64,000 nucleotides of DNA, from assembly GCA_037968815.1 (NCBI GenBank), contig JBBKWF010000008.1:315813-379812 (forward strand), in the 5' to 3' direction. The position numbers and the translations under genes are program-made. This DNA is from Pseudopedobacter sp037968815 (GTDB lineage Bacteria > Bacteroidota > Bacteroidia > Sphingobacteriales > Sphingobacteriaceae). The notes under the pieces are model-generated. The model did not search any database and was not told where the DNA came from. It saw nothing but the letters and a program-made list of their open reading frames with translations. The stretch's first letter is position 1; each line of letters begins with the position of its first letter. Positions 8,194-16,463 of the stretch are shown piece by piece.

Positions 8194-8712
8194 ATGAAAA
8201 AACAAATTGGAATTATTGCAAGTCTATTGATTGTATTTGCAACTTTTGATGCTAATGCACAAACAGATAAAAGTAAGCGTTTAAGTCCGCCAGATAAGGT
8301 GACTGAAACAATTAAGTCTGGCGTAACAGTTTCTGTTGATTACAGCCAACCATCTGTAAAAGGCAGAACAATTGGTGATGAAATTGCTCCTTATGGTAAA
8401 GTTTGGCGCACTGGTGCTAATGAAGCAACAATTTTTGAAATTGATAAGGATGTAAAAATTAACGGACAATCTTTATCAGCTGGAAAATACGGATTGTATA
8501 GTATTCCTAGAGAAAAAGAATGGACAATTATCTTTAATAAAGTATGGAATCAATCTGTTTCAAAATACTCTGATTCAGAAGATGTTTTGAGTGTAAAAGT
8601 TAAACCTATTACTGCAAAAGACTTTACCGAAAAAATGACTTTTAAGATTGAGAAATCAGGAGAAGTTAAATTGATGTGGGGAAATGTAGTTGTTCCGTTT
8701 ACTGTGAAGTAA
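8194..8712 (+). CDS. DUF2911 domain protein, secreted
   Basis: A 172-residue protein with a cleavable signal peptide (residues 1-22, ending FDANAQ) and a DUF2911 domain filling the rest. Recognisable features are VDYSQPSVKGRTIGDEIAPYG (split by the domain's first strands), VWRTGANEATIFE and the SAGKYGLYSIP segment. The family is common in Bacteroidota and predicted periplasmic or outer-membrane associated; its biochemical role is unknown. It is a single gene with its own promoter candidate and a strong terminator, diverging from the nucleoside permease. Confidence 0.88.
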   Translation: MKKQIGIIASLLIVFATFDANAQTDKSKRLSPPDKVTETIKSGVTVSVDYSQPSVKGRTIGDEIAPYGKVWRTGANEATIFEIDKDVKINGQSLSAGKYGLYSIPREKEWTIIFNKVWNQSVSKYSDSEDVLSVKVKPITAKDFTEKMTFKIEKSGEVKLMWGNVVVPFTVK

Positions 8713-8739
8713 AAATATTAAACCTCTAAATGAGTTTTC

Positions 8740-8775
8740 AAGACTTACAGTATTTAAACTGTAAGTCTTTTTTTT
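8740..8775 (+). terminator. Rho-independent terminator after DUF2911 gene
   Basis: A 12-bp perfect stem (AAGACTTACAGT 8740-8751, ACTGTAAGTCTT 8758-8769) with loop ATTTAA runs into a T tract. It separates the convergent DUF2911 and glycosyltransferase genes. Confidence 0.9.
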
Positions 8776-8784
8776 GTTAAAATA

Positions 8785-10242
8785 TTACTTTACCCACTGG
8801 CTTTTAAGCGAGTAAAAGTTTAAAGTGCTAAAACCTATAAAAAGCATTAAATGGAAAGGTAGCAAGCCAAAATCGGCGTAGTAAAAAGCACCTACAATAC
8901 CCAATAAAAAGTAGAAGCCTAAAAAGAGTTCCACATAAAAAGAGCTAGGTAACTTATGCTGGATGTAAATATTAGTTTTAAAACTATCCTTTAAATCTTG
9001 TACGTTGAATTTTGGTGTACGGATAAAGTCTGATTTAAAATTGAAGATACCTTCTAAAACGGCTATGGAATTATGGAAGCTTAATGCCATTGAAACTGAT
9101 AGAAACATTGGGAAAAGCTTGATAAAAGAACCGTAATTTTTACTCTTAGAGAAACTTGCAATGAGGTAGAACACAGTAATAATTAAAAAGCCAATTACAT
9201 AAATTGACAGCAAATCAAAGTATATTCCAGGGATTTGTGTGTTGTTTTTTATGAGTAATACCGGGATGCTAAGTATGCTTGTTAAAAAGATGAACAAAAA
9301 AGCATAGGAGTTTAATAAATGTAAACTGGCAAATATCTTTCGCTTTAAACCAACATCTGCTTTCCAAACTTCAGAAACCATTTTTTTGGATGTTTCTATT
9401 GCACCTTTTGTCCAACGGTGTTGTTGAGATTTAAAAGCGTTTAATTCTACCGGCAGTTCTGCTGGTGTTGATACATCCTCCACATATTTAAACTCCCAAC
9501 CTTTTATTTGCGCTCTGTAGCTTAAATCTAGATCTTCTGTAAGTGTATCATGTTGCCAGCCTCCAGCTTCTTCAATGCATTTTTTGCGCCATATTCCGGC
9601 TGTTCCGTTAAAGTTCATGAATAACTGAGCCGAATTTCTTCCAGTTTGTTCTACAGTAAAATGACCATCTAAACCAAAACCTTGAACTTTGGTAAGTAAA
9701 GAGAAATCTTTGTTGATATGTCCCCATCTACTTTGTACCATCCCAATTTTAGTATCGTTAAAGTAGGGGATAAGCTGTTGTAAAAAATCTTGCTCCGGTA
9801 AAAAATCCGCATCAAAAATAGCGATGAATTCTCCTTTTGCTTTTGTTAAGCCATTTTGGAGTGCACCCGCTTTAAAGCCAGTATTCTTTTCTCTGGTGAT
9901 GTGTTTGATATCAAAACCAAGAGCCACTTTAGCTTCTACAAGCTTTATAGCTAATGCTAAAGATTCATCTGTAGAATCATCTAATACCTGTATTTCCAAT
10001 TTGTTTTTTGGATAATGTAAGTTACAAACCGAGTTTAAAAGACGCTCAGTTACATAAAGCTCGTTAAAAAGAGGGAGCTGAATGGTTATAACGGGTAAAT
10101 CTTTCGGGAGGTTTAATTTTTGTGGATGTGTTTTTTTAGATTTCAGATAAAAATAAATCAAAAAAGCCTGACCCACACTAAATAATAAGATCACCGTAAG
10201 TGAAATTGTATATAAAATCAATATTGTAATTTGCCAAATCAT
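8785..10242 (-). CDS. Membrane glycosyltransferase family 2, cellulose-synthase-like
   Basis: A 485-residue processive-type GT2 enzyme. It has an N-terminal membrane helix (1-30), a cytoplasmic catalytic domain with the D,D,D,QxxRW signature (DDSTDES, DADF, TEDLD, QQHRW) and four or so C-terminal membrane helices. Such enzymes polymerise or transfer sugars from nucleotide donors across the inner membrane. It is the last gene of a minus-strand unit, 13 bp after another GT2 gene and downstream of redox genes. The polymer or lipid acceptor is unknown; there is no PilZ domain or cellulose operon partner. Confidence 0.88.
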   Translation of the reverse strand: MIWQITILILYTISLTVILLFSVGQAFLIYFYLKSKKTHPQKLNLPKDLPVITIQLPLFNELYVTERLLNSVCNLHYPKNKLEIQVLDDSTDESLALAIKLVEAKVALGFDIKHITREKNTGFKAGALQNGLTKAKGEFIAIFDADFLPEQDFLQQLIPYFNDTKIGMVQSRWGHINKDFSLLTKVQGFGLDGHFTVEQTGRNSAQLFMNFNGTAGIWRKKCIEEAGGWQHDTLTEDLDLSYRAQIKGWEFKYVEDVSTPAELPVELNAFKSQQHRWTKGAIETSKKMVSEVWKADVGLKRKIFASLHLLNSYAFLFIFLTSILSIPVLLIKNNTQIPGIYFDLLSIYVIGFLIITVFYLIASFSKSKNYGSFIKLFPMFLSVSMALSFHNSIAVLEGIFNFKSDFIRTPKFNVQDLKDSFKTNIYIQHKLPSSFYVELFLGFYFLLGIVGAFYYADFGLLPFHLMLFIGFSTLNFYSLKSQWVK

Positions 10243-10255
10243 ATTTATTGTAAAA

Positions 10256-10960
10256 TTACAAGTTTTTAAAAATTGTCCAGATAATTTTGTAGCCTGCCAA
10301 AATCACACCTTTTATAGTGCCAGAAACCTTGCTTACGCCAATTCGTTTTCTGTATTTAACTGGTACTTCCATGCATTTTAGATTAAGCTTAGCCGCTTTA
10401 ACTTGCATCTCCACTGTCCAACCAAAGGTTTTGTCTTGCATATCAATAAGCATTAGATTCCCCCAAGTTATAGCTCTAAACGGCCCTAAATCGGTGAATT
10501 TCACTTTATAGAATATATTAATTAAGTGTGTTGCAAGCCAGTTTCCAAACTCTTGTGGTAAAGTCATGGAACCACGTTCTTTTGCACCCAATGCTCTAGA
10601 ACCAATAACTAAGTCTGCTTCTGTGCTATCAATTGGTGCAATTATTTTTGAAATTTCTTCGGGATAATCCGAATAATCACCGTCTAAAAAAACAATGATA
10701 TCTTGAGGCTTTGCTTTCGTTCTCAAGTATTCAATTCCTTTTAAGCAAGCATTTCCATAACCGGAAATAAGGGCTAAAACAACTGTTGCACCAGCATTTT
10801 CAGCTTCTAACTTTGTGTTATCATTTGAGTTATTGTTGCCAACTATAACTTCTGTTACAATTGACTTTGGAACATCATTAATAACTTTTGCAATTGACTT
10901 TTCTTCGTTGTAAGCAGGAATTATTACATAAACTTTCCGCTTTTCTATTTGATTGATCAT
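10256..10960 (-). CDS. Glycosyltransferase family 2, dolichyl-phosphate-mannose-synthase-like
   Basis: A 234-residue soluble GT2. It opens with VIIPAYNEEKSIAKVI (about 12-27), has GNNNSNDNT in the nucleotide-binding loop and FLDGDYSDYPEEI carrying the metal-binding acidic pair. Short GT2 enzymes of this type usually load a single sugar onto a polyprenyl or glycan acceptor. It overlaps the upstream polyferredoxin gene by 1 nt (TAATG) and precedes a membrane GT2 by 13 bp, so the three are very likely co-translated. The donor and acceptor are unknown. Confidence 0.88.
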   Translation of the reverse strand: MINQIEKRKVYVIIPAYNEEKSIAKVINDVPKSIVTEVIVGNNNSNDNTKLEAENAGATVVLALISGYGNACLKGIEYLRTKAKPQDIIVFLDGDYSDYPEEISKIIAPIDSTEADLVIGSRALGAKERGSMTLPQEFGNWLATHLINIFYKVKFTDLGPFRAITWGNLMLIDMQDKTFGWTVEMQVKAAKLNLKCMEVPVKYRKRIGVSKVSGTIKGVILAGYKIIWTIFKNL

Positions 10961-12492
10961 TACTTATCTTCTGGTCTGGTATAAATATCAAACCGGCCTT
11001 CTTCTTCTAAATTTTCTAACTTTAAAACTCCTCTAGGGCAAACCGCAGCACAAACACCACAACCTACACAAGATGCTCTGATAATGTTTTCTCCTTTTTG
11101 TGCATAAGCTCTAACATCAATTCCCATTTCGCAATAGGTAGAGCAATTACCACAGGATATGCACTGTCCGCCGTTTGTAGTAATTCTAAATCGTGATTTA
11201 AATCTTTGTACTATACCCAAATAAGCGGCTAAAGGGCAGCCAAACCTGCACCAAACTCTGTTTCCCATAATAGGATAAAAACCTGTTCCTATTGCTCCGG
11301 CAAAAACAAAACCAATAGCAAATGCATAAGTTTCCCTAATGGCATAGGTACTTACTCCTAAAATAGTATCAGCCCCTGTGATGTAGTTATATAAAACTGC
11401 GATTGTCATAACCACTGCAAAAACTAATACACTATGAACAATAACTCTCTCGTATTTCCATGCTTTTAATGACTTATCTGAAAGCTGTCTGAATGGATCT
11501 CCGAATGTTTCTGCTAAGCCTCCACAGCCACAAACCCAGCTACAATACCATCTTTTTCCGAAAAAGTAAACCATTACGGGAACTCCTACTACAAATAAAA
11601 ATATCCCCCAACCTAACATCCAATATCCTAACATACCAGCTGATAATAAGCTATCTAAACGATAGTCAAAGAAAAAGCTATAATCCAATGGCCACATATT
11701 TTTTAAATCCATAGAAGGCAACTGGAGTGTTGTTAAAATATTTGGGATCATAAAAGCAAAAGCCAATTGGAAAAATATAACCGATGTATTTCGCAGTATT
11801 TCGTAATTATTATGGCGATACTTTACATAAACTCTTATTCCCATGGTTAACATTATTAGGGAATACAGAAAGCCGTATAAGAACCAGTGACTAGCTTCTC
11901 CGCCAGTTAACGAAATGCTGAGTGGGTCAACCAACAAAATCCAGTTACTTAAATAAGTTGGAGCTTTGTATAAAAAGAGGTAAAAAGCGACAAGAAAAAC
12001 ACTAAAAAGGATTGCAATTATCCCTCTGTTAGTAATCCCACTTTTAAAAATATTGTTGTTTTTTATACCGGCTACAGGCTGAATAAATAGATCAGCAATC
12101 ATATAGATAGCGCCGCCTAAAGCACTAATTATAAAACATATATAAAAAAGAAGCATTTGGTTATCTTTAACAAAACCGATACTGCTATTTTTTATAATAG
12201 GTAAAGAGTAGTCGGTGTAAATTACCTTATCCCACTCTTCATTGTCTTTAAATTTTTGGTTGGTTTTATCAAATCCTTTATTGTAATCAGCAATAAAATT
12301 AATATTACTGCTGTACTCTTTACCTACCATTTCTTTAAGATTTGGCATTAATAAAGCTTGGTGTGTACTATCAGTTACTGATGCTTTAAAAGTAGCTTCG
12401 GTAAGTTGGTATTTACCTGCACCTAATGTTAATAGAAAAATACTGAAGCAGATTAGGAAGATTGCTAGTCCGATTTTTTGAATGATTTTCAT
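10960..12492 (-). CDS. Membrane polyferredoxin (4Fe-4S, NapH/CcoG-like)
   Basis: A 510-residue integral membrane protein with several hydrophobic helices. Two Cys clusters lie in membrane-adjacent loops (WCSWVCGCGG and WCRFGCPLAAY), as in NapH/NosR/CcoG proteins. Two C-terminal 4Fe-4S ferredoxin motifs follow (CISCGNCSTYC and CVGCGVCAAVC). It probably passes electrons across or along the inner membrane. It sits 18 bp after a flavoprotein reductase gene, a plausible electron donor, and overlaps a glycosyltransferase gene by 1 nt. No nitrate, nitrous oxide or cytochrome-oxidase genes are nearby, so a role in those pathways is not supported. N-terminal residues 20-130 look periplasmic. Confidence 0.85.
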   Translation of the reverse strand: MKIIQKIGLAIFLICFSIFLLTLGAGKYQLTEATFKASVTDSTHQALLMPNLKEMVGKEYSSNINFIADYNKGFDKTNQKFKDNEEWDKVIYTDYSLPIIKNSSIGFVKDNQMLLFYICFIISALGGAIYMIADLFIQPVAGIKNNNIFKSGITNRGIIAILFSVFLVAFYLFLYKAPTYLSNWILLVDPLSISLTGGEASHWFLYGFLYSLIMLTMGIRVYVKYRHNNYEILRNTSVIFFQLAFAFMIPNILTTLQLPSMDLKNMWPLDYSFFFDYRLDSLLSAGMLGYWMLGWGIFLFVVGVPVMVYFFGKRWYCSWVCGCGGLAETFGDPFRQLSDKSLKAWKYERVIVHSVLVFAVVMTIAVLYNYITGADTILGVSTYAIRETYAFAIGFVFAGAIGTGFYPIMGNRVWCRFGCPLAAYLGIVQRFKSRFRITTNGGQCISCGNCSTYCEMGIDVRAYAQKGENIIRASCVGCGVCAAVCPRGVLKLENLEEEGRFDIYTRPEDK

Positions 12493-12510
12493 GTTTTCTT
12501 TTATATCGGT

Positions 12511-13833
12511 TTAAAAAATTAAGAACTTTTTCTTTTTAGGAAGCTCAACTTTATAGGAAGGGTAAGTTTCATTAAAATGTTCTAATATTTTTTTGTGATG
12601 ATTGGCACTAAACTCGGCATCAAAAAAACCTTGGTTTAGATGAGTTATACAATTACTGATGTTATTTTCGTTTCTAATCCACGTATCAGCTACTGTTTGT
12701 TTAAACCTCATTCCAAAAAAATTAAAGCCTCTTAGGCTGCCATCGGATTTGGCAAAGTTTGCCCGAAAACAAATTTTTCCGTTTGGATGCTCCCAATAAA
12801 AGGTGTTTTCATCTTCAGAAGGCTTATTAAACATTAAACCATAAGTTTGATATTCGATGTCTAAGAATTTGGCCGAGTTAAACCAAATCCCTCTATTGTA
12901 GTTTGTTTTAGTGCCACAGATGGTTTTAGCAAGTGCTTCTCCCTGCATTTTGCCAGTGTACCAAAGTTGCTCTATCGGTGGGTGTTTTTCTTTTGGATTT
13001 CTAAATTGTGCACAATCACCTAAGGAATAAACATCAGGAATGTTTGTTTCCAAAAACTCGTTTACTAATACTCCTCTGTCTGTTTCTAAAACAGAATCTT
13101 TTAAAAACTTAATATTAGGAGTAACTCCGGTAGTTAGACCAACAAACTGGCAGTCTATCACCTTTCCATCTTTTGTCTTAATGGCTTTCACTCTGTTATC
13201 ATCGTCACTTATGATCTCTTCTAATTCAGTATTTATTAATAATTTAATATGATGTTCGTTGATATGTCTATTTACTAATTGTGCTTCTTCAAGGGGTAGT
13301 ATACTATTCCAATAATACTTTTCTCTAATTAAAAAGTTGACTTCAATACCTCGGCTATGTAGCATTTCTGCCATTTCAATACCAATTAATCCACCACCAA
13401 TAATTACAGCTTGTTTAATGTTTGCAGTATTTTCTTCCATCAGCTCTACATCTTGTTTGCTGTACAAACCTTGAACACCCTTTAAATCCTCTCCGGGCCA
13501 ACCAAATGTTTTAGGGACAGATCCAGTGCAAATAACCAACTTATCATAGGTGATTTGTTCGTTTTCTGCTGTGTGGAGCGTTTTATTCTCGAATTCTATA
13601 TCTGTGATGTAAGCATTTTTTAAACTTATTCGGTTTTTCTCCCAAAACCAGTCCTCATAAGGCTTGGTATGCTCGTACTTCATGTGTCCCATGTATATAT
13701 ACATGAGCGCAGTACGAGAAAAAAAATGATCAGATTCGGCAGAAATAACCAAAATTTCATGATCGCTTTGCTTTCTAATATTTCTGGCAGTGGTTATGCC
13801 AGCTATTCCGTTACCAATAATTACAACTTTCAT
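12511..13833 (-). CDS. FAD/NAD(P)-dependent oxidoreductase (pyridine nucleotide-disulfide reductase type)
   Basis: A 440-residue flavoprotein. The FAD-binding IIGNGIAGITTA is at residues 5-16, the NAD(P)-binding IIGGGLIGIEMAE is mid-protein, and the second FAD contact is VYSLGDCAQ. The overall layout resembles nitrite-reductase NirB N-terminal or rubredoxin-reductase domains rather than true disulfide reductases, since the redox-active CxxxxC is absent. It lies 24 bp after a DUF547 lipoprotein gene and 18 bp before a membrane polyferredoxin gene. I infer that it feeds electrons from NAD(P)H to that protein. Confidence 0.85.
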   Translation of the reverse strand: MKVVIIGNGIAGITTARNIRKQSDHEILVISAESDHFFSRTALMYIYMGHMKYEHTKPYEDWFWEKNRISLKNAYITDIEFENKTLHTAENEQITYDKLVICTGSVPKTFGWPGEDLKGVQGLYSKQDVELMEENTANIKQAVIIGGGLIGIEMAEMLHSRGIEVNFLIREKYYWNSILPLEEAQLVNRHINEHHIKLLINTELEEIISDDDNRVKAIKTKDGKVIDCQFVGLTTGVTPNIKFLKDSVLETDRGVLVNEFLETNIPDVYSLGDCAQFRNPKEKHPPIEQLWYTGKMQGEALAKTICGTKTNYNRGIWFNSAKFLDIEYQTYGLMFNKPSEDENTFYWEHPNGKICFRANFAKSDGSLRGFNFFGMRFKQTVADTWIRNENNISNCITHLNQGFFDAEFSANHHKKILEHFNETYPSYKVELPKKKKFLIF

Positions 13834-13857
13834 AAGAATTTAAACGTTTATTAGAGA

Positions 13858-14652
13858 TTACTTACCATTTAAGCTCCAATTGTAATCAAGATAAGTGATT
13901 TTAGTTTGATCACTGATTTTTGTTGATGAATATTTATTGATGAATTTCACAATGCTACCTTCGGCTTTTACGAAATCTGCTTTATACCAGTCAAACAGTT
14001 TTGAAATAGCCGCACTTTTTGCCGATATTTTATTGAAGCTTGGATTTGCTAAAGCTGATTTAGTGTTTTTAGTGAGCATTTCTTGAACATTAGCACCTGT
14101 GAAAGCTTGGTTTGATAAAGTTGGACAAGATACTGCCGCACAATTTACAGCAAAGTGAACACGAGCATCAAATAGTTCAGCCCCTAATAATATCTTTTTT
14201 TCAATATCATTTAAAGTAAGCGTTTTACCTTCAAACTTATAGGGTAGGGGTTGGTCCCAAACTTTCCCTCCATCAATCTTTGTGATTGACGATACTGGGT
14301 AATGCTCTATTATCTGATCTATTGTAAGCGCATTATATGCGTTTATCCAGAATGCAGTTTTTTCGTTTTTAGAAAGTTTAGAGGTGTTTACTTTTGTTAA
14401 ACTAACAATGTAGCTTTTCAATGTAGCTTTGTTTTTAGCAAAAGCGCTGTAGTTAACATCTCCTTTTGAAGTAACACTTGCTTGCAACAGTTTGTCAAAT
14501 ACCGAATGATCTACAACAGTAGCTACCTCTGTATTATTAGTTTTTTCTGTTGGTGTACTTTCTTGTGTTATATCGCTTTTAGGTGCACCATTTGTACAAG
14601 CAACTGTAGCAACCGATAGGATTAAGCCTATGAATATTTTAGTTTTTATCAT
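13858..14652 (-). CDS. DUF547 domain lipoprotein
   Basis: A 264-residue protein with a lipoprotein signal (Cys at residue 19, VAC), a short Thr/Glu-rich linker, then the DUF547 domain. The domain shows WINAYNALTIDQIIEHYPV, LNDIEKKIL and the ARVHFAVNCAAVSCP segment with two Cys. The Cys/His-containing fold has been compared to papain-like folds, but the activity is not established. It heads a five-gene minus-strand unit with a flavoprotein, polyferredoxin and two glycosyltransferases. The 272-bp gap upstream (14653-14924) probably carries the promoter. Confidence 0.88.
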   Translation of the reverse strand: MIKTKIFIGLILSVATVACTNGAPKSDITQESTPTEKTNNTEVATVVDHSVFDKLLQASVTSKGDVNYSAFAKNKATLKSYIVSLTKVNTSKLSKNEKTAFWINAYNALTIDQIIEHYPVSSITKIDGGKVWDQPLPYKFEGKTLTLNDIEKKILLGAELFDARVHFAVNCAAVSCPTLSNQAFTGANVQEMLTKNTKSALANPSFNKISAKSAAISKLFDWYKADFVKAEGSIVKFINKYSSTKISDQTKITYLDYNWSLNGK

Positions 14653-14924
14653 GATATCTTAACTTTTGTCTTTTAATTCTTTTACGAAGAAAATTAATTT
14701 CTGGTTTTTATTCTTACATAAAAATTTAGTGCTGTTTTAATTTAAAGTAATCAATAAAAATAAAAAACTCTTCAGTTTGGACTTACCCTAGTTGCTTGTT
14801 TACCAGTAAAATGCACCAATAAACAAGTTCTAAAATCACTTCCCCGTTGCACCAAGTTAGTTTAATTTTTGGTAGTAGTCCTTGGGCAATCGTTCCTTTT
14901 ACTATCCGTTAATTAATTTACTAA

Positions 14925-15374
14925 TTAATTAGTTTTACAAGAGCTATCAGTACAATAAGCATTGCCAACCGTCTTTGCAACTGCCATTCCAAAAATAATA
15001 TGTCCCATTAAACTGCCCATCGCCATTAGCATCATTGGACCCTCCATTTTGGGCATTGGCATTATTTTTCCCATTATCGCCATCATTATTTGAGCAAATA
15101 GAAAAGCAATGATTCCAAAAACTGCTCCTTTTAACCATACATTGCTTATTTTCCACTTGAAAATGCAAAGGTAGGTGTAGATTAAGGCGAATACAATTCC
15201 TGTCATAAAGTGCATCAACCAGCCTACAAAAATCGGCATTCCTAACATTCCTGCTAACATTGTAGGTGGAGACATTTTAGGCATTCCCATCATTGGAGCC
15301 ACCATCATTACTAAGGTCATTACGGCAGTGCCTATAATACCTGCTAAAATTGATTTTTGAATTTTCGTGTTCAT
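14925..15374 (-). CDS. DUF6789-like multi-pass membrane protein
   Basis: A 149-residue, Met-rich protein with four hydrophobic segments (about 9-30, 46-65, 75-97 and 112-136), matching the DUF6789 group of small membrane proteins of unknown role. The C-terminus has a Cys pair (CTDSSCKT) that might bind metal or form a disulfide. It begins 6 bp after a thioredoxin-like gene and is probably co-transcribed with it and the sigma factor. The many Met residues in the helices are notable, but no metal-transport function can be claimed. Confidence 0.75.
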   Translation of the reverse strand: MNTKIQKSILAGIIGTAVMTLVMMVAPMMGMPKMSPPTMLAGMLGMPIFVGWLMHFMTGIVFALIYTYLCIFKWKISNVWLKGAVFGIIAFLFAQIMMAIMGKIMPMPKMEGPMMLMAMGSLMGHIIFGMAVAKTVGNAYCTDSSCKTN

Positions 15375-15380
15375 AATATT

Positions 15381-15800
15381 TTAGTTTTTAATTTTTGATA
15401 ATGCAGTTTTATAAGTTGTCATAATCTCTTCATTAGATTTAGACATACTCACACGTGATAATAGTTCCTTAGTATTTGCATCTAAGAAATAAATCATCCC
15501 AGTTGCTTTGTTATTATTTGCAAATGCAATAATACCAGCCTTTTCAAGTATAGGGTAAGAAGCTTTTTTTGTGTTTTTATTTGAACGGTCGTTCACTACC
15601 ACTTGTACATTTTTATCCTGCATCATCATAGGCATAAGATCTTTTTCAATCCTAGGAACGTTAGCTCTGCATACATGACACCATGAAGCTGTATTAAGTA
15701 GGGTAGTTATTTTGGGACTTGTGCTTTGGGCATTTGCGGTGAAAATGCTAAGTACAGTTATAAGAACTGCAAACCCAAGTTTTCTGAATGTTTGTGCCAT
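15381..15800 (-). CDS. Thioredoxin-like exported protein
   Basis: A 139-residue protein with a signal peptide (1-24, ending FTANAQ) and a thioredoxin fold around SWCHVCRANVPR, which gives a CHVC active-site motif near residues 41-44. It likely acts in the periplasm as a disulfide oxidoreductase or a copper-related thiol protein. The remaining fold is short and lacks an obvious cis-Pro motif. It is followed after 6 bp by a DUF6789 membrane gene and preceded by an ECF-type sigma factor (92 bp gap), suggesting a regulated envelope redox module. Confidence 0.78.
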   Translation of the reverse strand: MAQTFRKLGFAVLITVLSIFTANAQSTSPKITTLLNTASWCHVCRANVPRIEKDLMPMMMQDKNVQVVVNDRSNKNTKKASYPILEKAGIIAFANNNKATGMIYFLDANTKELLSRVSMSKSNEEIMTTYKTALSKIKN

Positions 15801-15892
15801 TTAAGTATAAGTTATAGATGCTATTATTAACAAACTATACCTTTATACCATTTGGTTTAAAAAATCACCCAAGAGGGATAAATATTTTTAAT

Positions 15893-16435
15893 TTATTTTT
15901 TTTCTTCTCGTTCTTTAACTCTTCTAATCTGTTCTACGCATTTATGCTTTTGGTTTTGGGCATTATGTTTTGTAGAATATCCATAGTCTTTTTGCACCTG
16001 TTCAATAGATTTTTCTTTAAAAAACAAATCGTTTATTACCCCTCTACAGTGATTAGTAATCTTGTCGAGATAGTTCTGAAGCTTGTCTTTATAGGATTTT
16101 TCTTGCTCTATGGCAAGATCTATTTCTTCGTAAAACTGGTTATTGTGGATGTCTGTAAGTTCAGTTTCTCTATATGCAGTTCGCAACTTTTTAAGCCAAA
16201 GGTTTTTGCTAATTGCCATTAAATAAGTTTTAATTGATGCAGTTAGTTCAAAATTGTCTTTTCGAAGCTTTTCAACTAAAACCAGCATGGTGTCTTGAAA
16301 AATATCTTCTGCATCGTCTGTACTTCCGTTATTATTAACTACAAAACGATTGACCATCCCGAAATACTCTTTATAGAGTTGTCCGAAAGCATTACTGTTT
16401 TCTCCTTTTAAATCCGTTAATATGTTTGTTACCAT
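15893..16435 (-). CDS. RNA polymerase sigma-70 factor, ECF type
   Basis: A 180-residue sigma factor with region 2 (about residues 15-85, including DAEDIFQDTMLVLVEKL) and a divergent region 4 with a helix-turn-helix (about 130-170, KSIEQVQKDYGYSTK). Such factors redirect RNA polymerase to envelope-stress or nutrient genes. No anti-sigma gene lies beside it. The neighbours downstream are a thioredoxin-like gene and the DUF6789 gene, which could be targets. It begins 28 bp after the murA stop on the same strand, so some read-through from murA is possible. The antisense frame at 15818-16222 is a shadow. Confidence 0.85.
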   Translation of the reverse strand: MVTNILTDLKGENSNAFGQLYKEYFGMVNRFVVNNNGSTDDAEDIFQDTMLVLVEKLRKDNFELTASIKTYLMAISKNLWLKKLRTAYRETELTDIHNNQFYEEIDLAIEQEKSYKDKLQNYLDKITNHCRGVINDLFFKEKSIEQVQKDYGYSTKHNAQNQKHKCVEQIRRVKEREEKK

Positions 16436-16463
16436 TAGTTAATACGGAAAGGTTAAACAAAAA

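Noticed and set aside
15818..16222. 134-residue Phe-rich frame antisense to the sigma factor
   Set aside because: It is a shadow of a well-supported sigma factor gene, rich in Phe and Leu from reading Lys/Glu codons backwards.
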